The notes below the pieces were generated by a model. That model ran no database searches and was not told the DNA's origin. It was given only the letters and a program-made list of their open reading frames with translations. This document shows positions 24,658 to 35,260 of a DNA stretch of 64,000 nt, piece by piece (positions within the stretch are counted from its first letter, which is position 1; each line of letters begins with the position of its first letter). The stretch comes from Heterocephalus glaber (taxonomy: Eukaryota > Chordata > Mammalia > Rodentia > Bathyergidae). The DNA is taken from assembly GCF_000247695.1 (NCBI RefSeq), contig NW_004624855.1:6297577-6361576 (forward strand), read 5' to 3'. Position numbers and translations under genes: made by a program.

Positions 24658-24747
24658 CAATCTCAGAATTTAATTGCTTTTTGCTGCAATTAAATTAACT
24701 TTTATTTCTTAGTGTTGACATTTATACCTTACCTGTTAAAAAGTCAG

Positions 24748-24933
24748 TCTTCCCTGCCTGTGTTGGTATACTCCTATTGGTGAGGCTGAGTCAGGAGGAG
24801 AACTTAGACTCTGTCTCACAATAACAATAATAATAATAAAAGGAATTGAGTAGGCAGGTCAGTGGTAGTGTGCTTGCCTAGCACATGAGAGACATTGAAT
24901 TTAATTCCCAGTACTGAAAAAAATATTTCATTC
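24748..24933 (+). mobile_element. B1-ID composite SINE
   Basis: The left part is 7SL-like ('ctattggtgaggctgagtca', 'ctctgtctcacaataacaat'). The right part is ID-like ('caggtcagtggtagtgtgct', 'tgcctagcacatgagagac', 'aatttaattcccagtactg') and ends in an A-rich tail. The linker has a (AAT) repeat. The B1-first, ID-second order matches the B1-dID/B4-like composites known in several rodent families. Confidence 0.75.
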
Positions 24934-25215
24934 TTCAGTCCCCAGCCACATATTAATAGTCTAATATTTTATAGGGGAAAATATGAACCAAAGGAGCCAC
25001 TTAATAGTAAAAGAGATAGTCAAGCTTATATATTAGTTAAATGTAATATAATACATTAATATAATGTCATTATTAAATAATTAGTAATATATTTTATGTT
25101 ATTGTCATAGACTTAATAATTAAATGTATTAAGTATTAAATTTAAATACATAGCTATTAATAATCTCAATTCATTATCAGAAAACTTAATGATATCCTAC
25201 AATATATAGAGGGTT

Positions 25216-25218
<3 letters not shown>

Positions 25219-25252
<34 letters not shown>
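25219..25252. repeat. (CA)n microsatellite
   Basis: About 16 CA units, uninterrupted, ending in 'cgcatata'. Confidence 0.96.
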
Positions 25253-25254
<2 letters not shown>

Positions 25255-25299
25255 TATAAAATATTTTAGTGTTTTAATGTGACCTAAGGATTTTATGTA

Positions 25300-25450
25300 C
25301 ATTTTCTTATGGAGCATCACAGCAATCTATGAGATAAGGAATACTCGCCCAGTTTACACATAAGGAAAATGATGTTTTGAGAGAGACCAAAGACTCTACT
25401 AAGTCAATCTGCCAGTAATACAGCAGAGCCAGAATTAGAATCCTAACAAC
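25300..25450 (-). mobile_element. MIR SINE, antisense
   Basis: 'gcaatctatgagataaggaa', 'cagtttacacataaggaaaa', 'aagactctactaagtcaatc' and 'cagagccagaattagaatcc' match the reverse MIR order (…aaccctatgaggtagg…ttttacagatgaggaaact…ttgcccaaggtcac…gcagagccgggattcgaacc…). Confidence 0.75.
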
Positions 25451-25602
25451 TTAATTACAAGTCCTATGCCTTAAATACTGTGTTATGCTTCTGTCCACTT
25501 ATTTGTTACTTGCCTAATTCAGGTGAGCTTGATGATTGTGAATGAAATCTGTCATGAGATTCACATACTAAAGTTTCCAAAATAGATGTGAACCTACATC
25601 AT

Positions 25603-25792
25603 TAAAAGGGAAAAAATGGAAACAAAGTCTTTGTAAATAGGGAAGGGTGGAGGGGGTGAAGGGAGGACAGGGAATGGGGAAAAATAAAGACCAAGATACA
25701 TCATGTACAGATACAAGCACCCAATAGTAAATGTAAATGTATTATATATCTAAAATGTACCAATAAAAGAATTTAAGTAAAAAATAAAAGAC
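25603..25792 (+). mobile_element. L1 3' UTR end
   Basis: 'aacaaagtctttgtaaatag', 'ggtggagggggtgaagggag' and the terminal 'aaaatgtaccaataaaag' are nearly identical in order to 47630-47785 and 28705-28870, the 3' UTRs of the same L1 family. It ends in an A-rich tail. No ORF2 is left on this copy. Confidence 0.88.
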
Positions 25793-25882
25793 AATGGACC
25801 ACATAGAAAGGAAATAAAGCATACAAAAATAATGTAACAGTAGGTCATATGTATGTCAACTGAGTAGATATTTAGAAAATAC

Positions 25883-26203
25883 TGTGATGGTTAAGCTTAA
25901 TTGTCATCCTTATTGGTATGAGAGCCTGCCAGGCAATTAGTATAGCATATTTCTGTTTGTATCTGGGTCACTCACAGCCATGACTCGGCTTTATATGTGG
26001 TTCCTCACCCCTTTCTCTTTGGAACTTTTCTCCTGCCCTCTTCCTGTCTGTTTCACCATGCCCTTCCATCATGGAGTTTCTGCGTTAGAACCAGCTGACC
26101 ATTAACTAAATCCCTTGAAACTGTAAGGAAAAAATAATTTTTGTTCCTTTAAGTTGTGTATATCAGGTATTTAGTTCCAGTGACAAAAAAGGTGACTAAT
26201 ACA
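25883..26203 (+). mobile_element. 5' LTR of an ERVL/MaLR-type element
   Basis: It starts 'tgtgatggttaagcttaatt' and ends 'ggtgactaataca', the TG…CA borders typical of ERV3-class LTRs. The polyadenylation-end motif 'ttaagttgtgtatatcaggt' is characteristic of MaLR and ERVL LTRs. The same start reappears at 27473, so the two LTRs bracket one element. Just downstream is 'tggtgccagaa' (26210), a plausible primer-binding site. Confidence 0.8.
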
Positions 26204-27472
26204 GAAATGTGGTGCCAGAAAATTGGATTATTGCTATGACTATACATGATCATATGGTGTAGAAGCCTTTACAACTGGGAAATGTCAAGGTAGTCAAACA
26301 GTCAGGCTGTGGTATGAGTACTGCTGGCTTCTTTTAGCTAGATTTATAGTGAGAATTGTGAATAAAAACCAATACAGAAATATTTGAAAACTTAAATTTT
26401 GGAAAAGAACTTCTTTTGGGTCAAAAGCGGCATGGTTGATGAAGAGATTAGCCCCACTAAAAATAATAAAATACTTTAAACGCGGACTCCTAGGAAGAAA
26501 GTTGACTTAAGGGCATCTCAGGAATTGGCAAGACCCCACATATTGCCAGCTGAAGAGTTCCAAAATATAAACTTTTCATTTAAGAAGAGATCCCCTGAGG
26601 ATTTTGTTCAAGAAGGGCTGTCTAGGAAATTGGTTCCCTGGTATTCATTTTACCATGTTCAGTCATCCAGACATTCAGAGACTACTGCTGTCATAGCCCA
26701 AGAGAGCCTGGCTACTGTTCATGCTGGTAGGAATCCTTGGCATTATCCACATCATTTTCTTCTGGTTTTACCAGCATGCAGAATACAAGAATTGTGGCAT
26801 TAGAGAGGCTTTCAACCATATTGGAAAAGTAAAGAAGGCCTGGAAGAACAGACAATGTGTACAAGATGTCAGTATGTGGAATTATGAGAATGAAGCCAAA
26901 GATACAGTAGAGACTCCAGGAAGTTGAAGGTGCCAGGACTATGGAACTTCTGCTGAGGAAAACCACAGGTTGGGAGCAAAGCCAGCCCAGGAGAGAGGCT
27001 ATGCCAGTTGCAACTGTCAAAGTCATAAGGGTGGGCTCACCCAAGCCCTCTAAACTCATATTTCATCATCTTGTGGCCCAGATGCTGAATGTGAAACGAT
27101 AGAACTGAATATTTGACTTGCTGTGTTATAGTCTTATTGTAGTCCAATTCTTTAATATCCTTTGACTTCTCCCTTTTAGAAGAATTGTGCCTTCCAAATG
27201 TGCCATTTACCTTGGTATTATGTAAATTGTTTTTTTTCATTTTTACAGAGTTTGACAGCTAAGTGTTTGCCTTGAATCTCAGAAGACTTTGACTTGAACT
27301 TTTTGAATGCTAGTATTATTGAGGCCTTTGAGAAGGGACTATTGAGTTTTCAGTGTAGGAAAAATAGTTGCACCATGTTCGGTGGAATCATTAACTCATT
27401 ACTATATTTACTTGGAGGTTATATATAGTTTAAGGATAATGTATTTAAGTGTCAAGTTGGCAAGGGATGGGA
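26204..27472 (+). pseudogene. Internal region of ERVL/MaLR-type element, decayed
   Basis: The 1.27 kb between the LTRs begins with a primer-binding-like sequence and 'gtagaagcctttacaactgg', which resembles MaLR internal DNA. MaLR internal regions lack pol and env, which fits the short length. Frames of up to 115 residues occur on both strands (26525-26803 plus, 26712-27059 minus) but none gives a recognisable gag, so it is non-coding now. Assignment rests on the LTRs and length. Confidence 0.65.
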
Positions 27473-27760
27473 TGTGATGCTTAAGCTTAAATGTCAACTT
27501 GGTTGGCAAGGGAGCACACCAGGAAAATAGTAAAGCACATTTCTGGATGCATCTGGGTGAGTCATAGAGGTGTGGATTTGGGGTCCTTATCGCTTCCCTT
27601 TCCTTTTCCTCTCTGGTACTTTCTCTCTGCTCTGCTTCCTGTATGTTCCACCATGCCCATCTGCCATGGAGATCATTTGGAGCCAGATGAAGATGGACTG
27701 AAACTATAAGCCAAAGTAAATCAATCCTCCAATAAGTTGTGTATGTTGGTATGTGTAAAT
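27473..27760 (+). mobile_element. 3' LTR of the ERVL/MaLR-type element
   Basis: 'tgtgatgcttaagcttaaat' parallels the 5' LTR start. Shared downstream blocks include 'gcatctgggtgagtcatag', 'tctctctgctctgcttcctg', 'tccaccatgccc' and 'aataagttgtgtatgttggt'. The last ~40 bp are diverged or lost, so no clean CA end or target duplication is visible. LTR-to-LTR divergence is large, meaning an old insertion. Confidence 0.78.
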
Positions 27761-28454
27761 ATTGCATTGTGTCTCTGGTGTGATCTCTGTTGTAATGTGT
27801 AGCAGACATCCTCCCCAGTACTAGCAGGCTATGAGTGGTACATCTTGCTTTCCATAATTCGGCTATATTGTTTTATATCAGGAGGCAGACTGAAGCTCTG
27901 TGTGACTCACATGGGCATGTCAGATGGTGGCCTGGGTGAAAATAGCCCCATCCCTCATGGCTGGTGTGGAAAGCTAGGTCCTGGTCCATGAAGTGGCAGG
28001 GCTCTACTCAGTTATATGCACCTGAGGTCAGTTTGACCTGAATTAAAATCTTTTTCCCTGAATTATGGCTTCTCACTGACCGAATGGGTTGCTTGCTAAT
28101 TGCACCCTGTCCCAGTACCTGTTTGTTTTATCCAAGCAAGATAAGCAGTTCTTATTCCCTTATAGCCCTGCCTGGCACTATCATGCTAGGTGTTCAGCAG
28201 TATTTCACTAGATGCCTTCAAAGCATACCCAGCTCCCTATTCCTTCCCATGGTTGTATTCAGTAAATACTGGATTTACTTGGAGGCCTTTGTCTTTGTTG
28301 CCTAGAGCAATACTGATCAGTCCCAAGACCCAGCTTCTTCTCTCTAAGTCTTGTTTCCTGTCTTTATTCTTTAATTAGCCTTGTGCTGTCATGGCTCACA
28401 GGAAACCAGGACCTACTGTAGGGATTCTGGCAATGTTCCCTTTCCCATTCCCTA
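27761..28454. other. Unclassified GC-richer interval
   Basis: Less AT-rich than the surroundings ('gatggtggcctgggtgaaaa', 'ccatgaagtggcagggctct'). It may be antisense L1 5' UTR or further LTR material, but I cannot match it. Frames at 28084-28378 overlap in two phases and look like chance. Confidence 0.35.
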
Positions 28455-28875
28455 TAGTGTGAGAAACTGAAAGCGTAAATAAGGACCAAAATGTATAAAA
28501 GATTATATGAAATAGGAAGAAACTGTTCAAGAAGAAAGGGAAATTGTGCAGGGCAAAAAGGAAGAGAAAAGAAAATAGTTAGAAAAGAAGGTAAACAAGG
28601 ATTTAGCTCAGTGGTGCCACTGGCTGCCTCAAAAGCACAAGTCCCTGAGTTCAATCCCTGGTACAAAAAACAATTTGTTTAAAGGAAAAAAGAAAAGAAG
28701 GAAAAAATAGAAACACAGCTTCTGTAAATATGGAGGGGAGAGGGGTTGAAGAGAGGAGAGGGGAATTGGGAGAAAAAGAGAAGTCAAGATAAATTATGCA
28801 CAGGTACAAATTCCCTTTGATGAATGTTATCATTATGTATATTTAAATTGTACCAATAAAATTAATTTTAAAAAA
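28455..28875 (+). mobile_element. L1 3' end interrupted by an ID
   Basis: 'gtgtgagaaactgaaagcgt' and 'aaataagg' parallel 47479-47508 (tail of ORF2/start of 3' UTR). After the nested ID, 'cttctgtaaatatggagggg' to 'attgtaccaataaaattaat' completes the 3' UTR. It is the same L1 family as at 25603 and 47028. Confidence 0.85.
28592..28690 (+). mobile_element. ID SINE nested in L1, with TSD
   Basis: 'aaggatttagctcagtggtg', 'tcaaaagcacaagtccctga' and 'gttcaatccctggtac' give a complete ID body with an A-rich tail. The 11-bp duplication agaaaagaagg lies at 28581-28591 and 28691-28701. The host L1 3' UTR resumes afterwards, so the ID is the younger element. Confidence 0.9.
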
Positions 28876-28884
28876 GAAAAAATG

Positions 28885-29025
28885 TGACAGTAGGAATGAT
28901 AGAATATAAATAAGAGCAACAAAATGTTGATAACTATTAAAGCTGGTGATAGGTGTATGGAGAACTTTTATACCATTCTCTCTAGGTTGTATATGCTTGA
29001 AATTTCCCATCATAAAAACACCTGA
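28885..29025 (+). mobile_element. Older L1M 3' end
   Basis: 'agctggtgataggtgtatgg', 'ataccattctctctaggttg' and 'gaaatttcccatcataaaaa' match the 3' UTR of old mammalian L1M subfamilies (…gctgggtgatgggtacatggg…tatactattctctctac…tgaaattttccataataaa…). Confidence 0.75.
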
Positions 29026-30331
29026 ATTCCCTTGCTCATATGTCTTTCTAGGTGAAGTCATTGAACTTAAAAGATTAAGTGTTAGATGAAATAAAATTTT
29101 AATATAAAAAGTGGTATATGTTGGCTATTTGATATCACTGAGTGACAAGAAGCTGACTGATACAAATATGAATAGAAATCTTTAGAAAAAGTGATAACAA
29201 ATTTTCCTTAAATTCTTTATCAGAGAAAAATTGAGTTGACATTTGGATAGGCAGCGAGTTAAAAAAGATATTGGGGGGTGTTAAGAACTATGAATTCTAA
29301 GAATAAAATAATAGTCTTCAACATTCATACTGAGTTTCCATTAAAACCTGCTGACAAAGTTTGCTTGTAAAAGCCTTAGTAATGGAAATATTTACTTTAT
29401 ATTTTTCAAAATACCTCCACAATACAGTAAGTTTTCAGGAAATTATTATGTACTTAGATATGTCACAATGGTATTGAATAAAATATTCCATTCATAAAAC
29501 TCTTTTCTAAAAATTCAACAGGCTTTTTTATTAGTACTTGTTCACAGCACACAATGTTTATGTTTCTTTGGAGAATTTTATCAATTCATATAGCATTTTT
29601 ATTACTTTTTTATCCCATTCCATTCCCTCCTTTCCTTCCCTCTATCCTTTGGGCCCCTCCCCATTGAGAAAGACCTATTTCCCTATTTCCTGCCATCTGT
29701 ATTTTGTTTTGTTCTTGAAACTGTAATGGTGGATGGAATATGTAGTGGACAGTGTGTGTGTCTGGATGAGTCATAGAGGTATGGCTTTGGGGTTCTTACC
29801 TGTAATATATTGCCAATTATTAATCTCACTAGGTAAAATAATCCCTTCAGTAAACCAGAGAGAGAGTACACTTAGGAGTTATATTTTCCCAACCTCTACA
29901 GCTGCTGTTTTGTACACGTTGAAAAAAAAAATTCTGCCTGGGACATTTTATAGTGTCTCAAAGGTATTACAATAGAATAGGAATTAGTGATGTTAAAAAA
30001 ACTCAGAAACTTAATATCATTTATTTGCTCTCAAAAAAATTCTGTTGTTAAACTCAGGGAAACAGAGTAGCAAATATTACCTAATCTTAATAAGGAAACT
30101 AAATTACAAATATATCCATGCTATGTAAAAGTTATAGTGAAATTAAAAGTGATAATTACAAACAGTAATAACTTTTGTAATTGTTTACTGAAGAATTATT
30201 TATAATATTCTGTTGCTGAAATGTCTACTTTCACAAAATATTACGAATTGTGATATAAGTGCCAGATTTGATTGGTGCTTTAGTTATTCTTACGTATTTG
30301 GTATTTTTTTTCTTTTACTTACTGTAAGAAC
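29026..30331. other. Mostly unclassified; small LTR fragment
   Basis: 29755-29800 ('tggatgagtcatagaggtat', 'ggctttggggttcttacc') is close to part of the LTR at 27550-27585, so a fragment of the same LTR family is likely. 29605-29680 is CT-rich and may be antisense L1 3' UTR. The remainder is AT-rich and anonymous. Confidence 0.4.
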
Positions 30332-30371
30332 TTAACCCACATAAATTCCACAGTTAACCCACATAAATTCC
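30332..30371 (+). repeat. 22-bp period tandem duplication
   Basis: The 18-mer ttaacccacataaattcc occurs identically at 30332-30349 and 30354-30371, separated by 'acag'. Confidence 0.95.
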
Positions 30372-32616
30372 TTTTATATGTTCTGGGTAGTGTATAAATA
30401 AATTAATGGTGTAATGAAAAACACAATTTTGGGATTCAGGAAGAAGAGTGACTTTTTTTCTCAAGTTGCCATTGATCATATTTGCTATTAGACAAATATA
30501 ACTATAGAAGATAAATTATTGTGTCTACTATTCATAAGTGTAGCTGTCAGGCTGCCTGTTATCCAAGTCTACTTTATACTAATTAGGAATGCTTTGTACC
30601 TCACTCCTAGAAGATGTTGAAATGGCTTTTAGTAGATCTGCTTGTGATTCCTTGTTCCAGCGAGGACCAGAGCGGCAGCAGCGGTGTCCTTCTCACTGTC
30701 GGGGAAAGAAGACTGCCAGCAGAGAGCAGGCTGCTCAGGCCTCTCTTGGCACCAGAGATCATGGTGCTGACAGCTTCTTGGCTCTGAACATTTTCAGCAC
30801 TCACCATACAATCCAGACCCTGAGGGCCTAAATGGACTTCTTCTGATTTACATTAAGTAGACTTTTGCATGTATAAAATAATTTAACAAGTGTTGTGTAA
30901 TTCTTTAACTACAATAAATATATTGTTTAATGGAAAAAATAGTATCCCAATGGTAATATAAAGGGTGACCTTCTTCCCTAGAAATCTTGCTTAGATGGTG
31001 CAACAGTGGCCCAGTAAGCCTGGAAGATGGCACAGGTGATTGTGATTACACAAGGCTGCTCATGTCTTACAATCAGATTCATGTTGATTTCAAGTTGGTA
31101 TCTTAGAAACTAGAGACCTGAATACATGGCTAGCTTATGTAGCTTTAAAGTAAGTGTTTAAGACATGCTGCTCTTCCTCTTTCCTACCTTCAGTCTTCAC
31201 AAGGCAGCTTAGCCTGATGGAGGCTCTTCAAAGTGCTATAGGCCTTTCAACACATTGATAGGTGAAGGGCTGTTAGTCTGAGGCAGAAAAATCTTTCATT
31301 GAATAAATAAGTCTAGACACCTAATCTTAATGCTGGGTTTGTTTTCTTCCCCAGGAAGACTCAGGACTTTTTAAAAGGAGATCCAAATGTGGAGGTGTTC
31401 AGTAGATAATAACTCTGTGAGAGCCCAAGCTCTTAAACAACAAAATCAGCTTTATCCATTTAGTCTTGAAGGACCTAATGATTCCTTTTGCAAATGAAAG
31501 ATAATACACTTGGGTAACTTTTTGTTTGTTTGCTTCTGAGATTAATAAGCTCTTTCTCTATGTCCAACAGTTCTTGATACATATCCAACTGCTTTTGTTT
31601 TACAGTCTTCTGTTTATTTTTGGAATGTTACTCATATTTTTGAAAAGCATATGCACTCTTACTTTAATTCCCTCATAGATTACTCTTTTATTTCTGTTGC
31701 CTCAGAAGTGATCTTTTATTGGGATCCTTCCATAAAGTTAATGTTTCGTATAGCACCGTATTTTGGAACGGAATTTCTTGGCTGGCTGATTGTTTTGCCT
31801 TCACACTTGCTTCTCCATGTTTGATGAGTCTGTTCTTGCTTTTCTAGGACCACATATTTCTCAGGTGAGAACCAGTTCTTCTATTTTTGGCTGTGTATTG
31901 TTCTCTTTGAGTAATACACTCCATACATTTTCAGAGTCAATGTATGGTTTGGGCAAGTTTCTGATTAAGGAATTGCCCCTTCCCTTATACTCCTGTGATA
32001 CTACTAATCATAGGCTACAAAATCTAATTAGAGTCAAAACAATTCCCACCTTCCATTTACAAACAGGTGGTCTCAGTCCAGTACTCTGATCCCACATGAT
32101 GGGTGGGGCACTGTTCCAGCCATTTCCGTGGTAGTTGAAAAATTTTTTTAAATGCTGTTAATCATTTTCAGTAATGAAAGCCACTAGCCTTGCCTTTTGA
32201 GTGGCTGTTTTCTTTTCTTTTCATTTTTGCACTCCAGATAATTTTAACCTGCTTCTAAGCATAAAAATTTCTTTTTAAATATTTTCTAATAATGGTTGGT
32301 CTAACATGCTGTGTGTTCCTAGTGTGGAGATGCAGGGTGCACTAACTCTGATTTATTTACCAGACAACATGAATATCTATTTTTATTTAACCTTTAACAA
32401 ATATACAATAATCTATGTCATTTTCAAGGTCCAAAGATTAGAAAGAATACAGACTATATTAGATTTTTAAAATAAGGCAACTAAGCATGAAGTTTCTGGT
32501 TTCAACTGTAGACAGAACAGGAAAATTTGTATGCAATATATTTACAGCTTTAATATATTTAACCTTTGGATATAAAATTAGAAATTCAAAATCTAACCTT
32601 CAGAACCTAAAAGTAT
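30372..32616. other. Unclassified; includes GC-rich patch and possible antisense L1 5' part
   Basis: 30640-30835 is a GC-rich island-like patch with four CpGs within 40 bp (30661-30701) and open frames on both strands (80 and 66 residues), none recognisable. 31500-32100 on the minus strand has the polar, Lys/Glu-rich frame remnants expected of an L1 ORF1 coiled-coil, but this is weak. Confidence 0.35.
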
Positions 32617-32672
32617 ATGTGTGTGTGTGTGTGTCTATGTGTGTGTCTGTATGTGTGCGTGTGTGTGTGTGT
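32617..32672. repeat. (TG)n microsatellite, interrupted
   Basis: TG units interrupted by 'ctat', 'tctgta' and 'cg'. It generates the Cys/Val-rich open frames seen here, which are artefacts of the repeat. Confidence 0.95.
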
Positions 32673-32919
32673 AAGAGAGAGAATGAATAGTTTGAGATTT
32701 TGTAGACTTGAATATTATGTGTATAATTCAACAAAGGATATGTTCAGAATGTTATCAATGTTCTTACATTATAAAATATTTACTCCATTAAAAAGCTTTC
32801 TTTGTAAAAATATCTTAAAACTGATTACTACCTGACAAAAAGATAATGTTTTTTAAAAGTCTAATATCATATAAAATCACTTCATTGCTTCACTATAAGT
32901 GGAGCTTAAATCAGTAATA

Positions 32920-33110
32920 TGAAGCTGGATACGGTGGTGTACACTGCAATCCCAGAACTCTCGGGGGTGAGCCAGGAAGATCACAAGTTCAAACCCATCC
33001 TGGGCAATTTAGCTATTTAATGACGCCCTGTCAAAAAGAAATGAACAGAAATCTGAGGACATAGCCCAGTGCAAAGGTCCCACATTCAATCGCCACTTCT
33101 AAATACACAT
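32920..33110 (+). mobile_element. B1-ID composite SINE, degraded
   Basis: The B1 half: 'gaagctggatacggtggtgt', 'gcaatcccagaactctcggg', 'tgagccaggaagatcacaag', 'ttcaaacccatcctgggcaa', 'gccctgtcaaaaag'. The ID half: 'ctgaggacatagcccagtgc', 'aaaggtcccacattcaatcg', 'ccacttcta'. The order is the same as in the copy at 24748. Confidence 0.82.
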
Positions 33111-33169
33111 ATGAAATACACACAAAATAGTAATATAATTGTTCAGAAAGAGCAATACCATGATGCATG

Positions 33170-33262
33170 ATTGAGGGTATAAATAAGAGGCAGAGCACTT
33201 TTCTAACACAAATGAGGTCTTGGGTTTAATTCTAATACCATAAAATTAATTAATTAATTAAA
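33170..33262 (+). mobile_element. ID-type SINE, degraded, with (TAAT) tail
   Basis: 'gggtataaataagaggcaga', 'gcacttttctaacacaaatg' and 'aggtcttgggtttaattcta' align with the ID variant body (…gatatagctcagtggtagagcgcttgcctagcatg…ggttcaattcccagtacc), followed by a TAAT-repeat tail. Confidence 0.7.
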
Positions 33263-35084
33263 TTGTAAAAGACATAGAGAAATAGACACACTATTCAATG
33301 ATAAGTAGAATATTTTTTATCCATTGGAAAAATTCCATTTCTTTCAAGAATTTATATATTAATCTTATTAAAGCTGGGGATATCATATAAACCAAAATTT
33401 TATTGTGGTCGAACTCTTAAATTTCTCCATGCTAGTTTTTCAGTGAGAATATGGCAGTAGATATAAAAATGATTTTGAACCATTCATTTATTTAGCCAGC
33501 AAGTTTTTGGAGGAACTAACTATGTATAAACCTTTGGCAAATTTGGAGTGACACTAAAATATTTTTAACTTTTTGTTATAGTGACCATCTGTCTTTTTAC
33601 CCATGTAGCATTCCCTCTTCAAGGAATTTGCTATTCCACATAGTGTATGACGTACAATATCAACTTTTAATGAGTAGACATACTCTCAAAGGAAACAATT
33701 TGTTTCTGTATATGTAAGCCAATGGTGAAAAATTACCTCGTAACCAACAAACACTTGTTGAATTTATGTAACTAGAGGAACCTGACATCATTCTAAATTA
33801 TTCCATTTCAGGGCCTCTCAACATTCAATTTCATTTCTCTTAGCCACTAAGCCCTCATATCTCTCGGTTTTTTTTCCTTTTATCTTTCTACATTCTGCCC
33901 TTAATAGCAGTAGGAATGGATATGTGACTTAAACATACGTAGTCTTTCACTTTGATGTGGCACCGTCTATCATTCCACATGTGTAAACCTTCCAATATTA
34001 CTTCTAACAGAAGATGTCACACAGATTTGTATTTCTTCCAGTGGTTTCAATTCTATTCAATTTCCAATTCATTCCCAGTTTCCTTTGTCTCCTTTTTTTA
34101 ATGTCAAAATATATTTTATAAAGAAGAATAGTGCTATTTTCCAAACATGTATTTCTTAAAGTTGCCCTTTTATTCTTTAAAATATCAATGTTTGCATATA
34201 TGCAGTCATTTTAACCTGCATGCTTTAATTTTTACAAACTTTTATGTATCAGTGATGGTAACTTTTGCCTTGGCAGATAAAATTAGAATGGCAAGAATAA
34301 AAGGGAACATTCAATTGACAATGGTAGCATTTTGTTGGCTACTAAAATGTGCTCTACTTTGAGGGACTATCTCCAAGGTGAAAAAAGAACACTCAAAACT
34401 TGGATTGAAGTAATTTCCAATTACATTAAACATTATACCTTCTTATTATTATTAATCTTCTTCCAACAACACTTGTAATAAATATATTCTATGCTCAAAT
34501 CCTTAGTAATTCATTTTCCCCTTTCAGTTGCTATGCTAAACAAAATGAGTTAAAATTGCATGAAAAAATGTCATTCCAGTAGCCAAATTTCAAGTACATT
34601 GTTCAAAACTAATATGAATTGATGAGTATACTAAATAGTAAAAACTCAAATCAAAGAATAATAAATCTGTAAAAAATATATATGCAAAACAATGTTTAAT
34701 GTGACCTTGCAGGCAGGCACTCTGGCCACCCTGGCCACCCTTAGTAACAAATGCTACCATTGAGACATGGAATATCTTAACTATTCACATGCCTTATAAA
34801 CTTACTATACAACAAAAGAGTAAATTATGTTAAGTACAGGAAATTCAACATGCTCTCTCTAAACCCAATTAACCATGAATCTCCAATTTCATGTGTTTTG
34901 GTTCATGAGTGAATTCTTTGTTTATTAACTAAAGTCATGGGTCTTTGTTTTCCATCAAAATATTGGTGTTGAGAGTAAAAAAGTGTAATATAGAGAAAAA
35001 TGTACATAAGATAATATCAGAGGATAGATTGTGAGTATAACAGTAAGAAACACTGAGTTTGAACTGTACATCAGGAAGTTCATA
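33263..35084. other. Unclassified AT-rich interval
   Basis: No gene or repeat supported. A minor 9-bp tandem 'ctggccacc' occurs at about 34721-34739. Frame 34147-34362 is not recognised. Confidence 0.5.
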
Positions 35085-35260
35085 TATGTATGACCTTAGG
35101 GAGGTAGCTAACCTCTTCCTCTATTGTCAAATGAACTCATTGCAGGATTGTTGCAAGAGTTAAAGTCACAAGCTGAATAACTGGCACCAAAAGATATGCA
35201 ATGATAGGTTATATCATATTCATTATTACTGTCATTATTACTGTTAAATCATATTCATTA
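35085..35260 (+). mobile_element. MIR SINE, degraded
   Basis: 'tatgaccttagggaggtagc', 'taacctcttcctctattgtc', 'gcaggattgttgcaagagtt' and 'cattattactgtcattatta' follow the MIR order (…tgaccttgggcaagtcacttaacc…cctcagtttcc…gttgttgtgaggatt…). Confidence 0.7.

Noticed and set aside
26712..27059. 115-codon minus-strand frame as a possible gene
   Set aside because: It lies antisense inside the LTR-flanked internal region, overlaps plus-strand frames and shows no recognisable motif.
32487..32835. Two overlapping frames rich in Val/Cys/Ser
   Set aside because: They are translations of the TG microsatellite at 32617-32672 in two phases.
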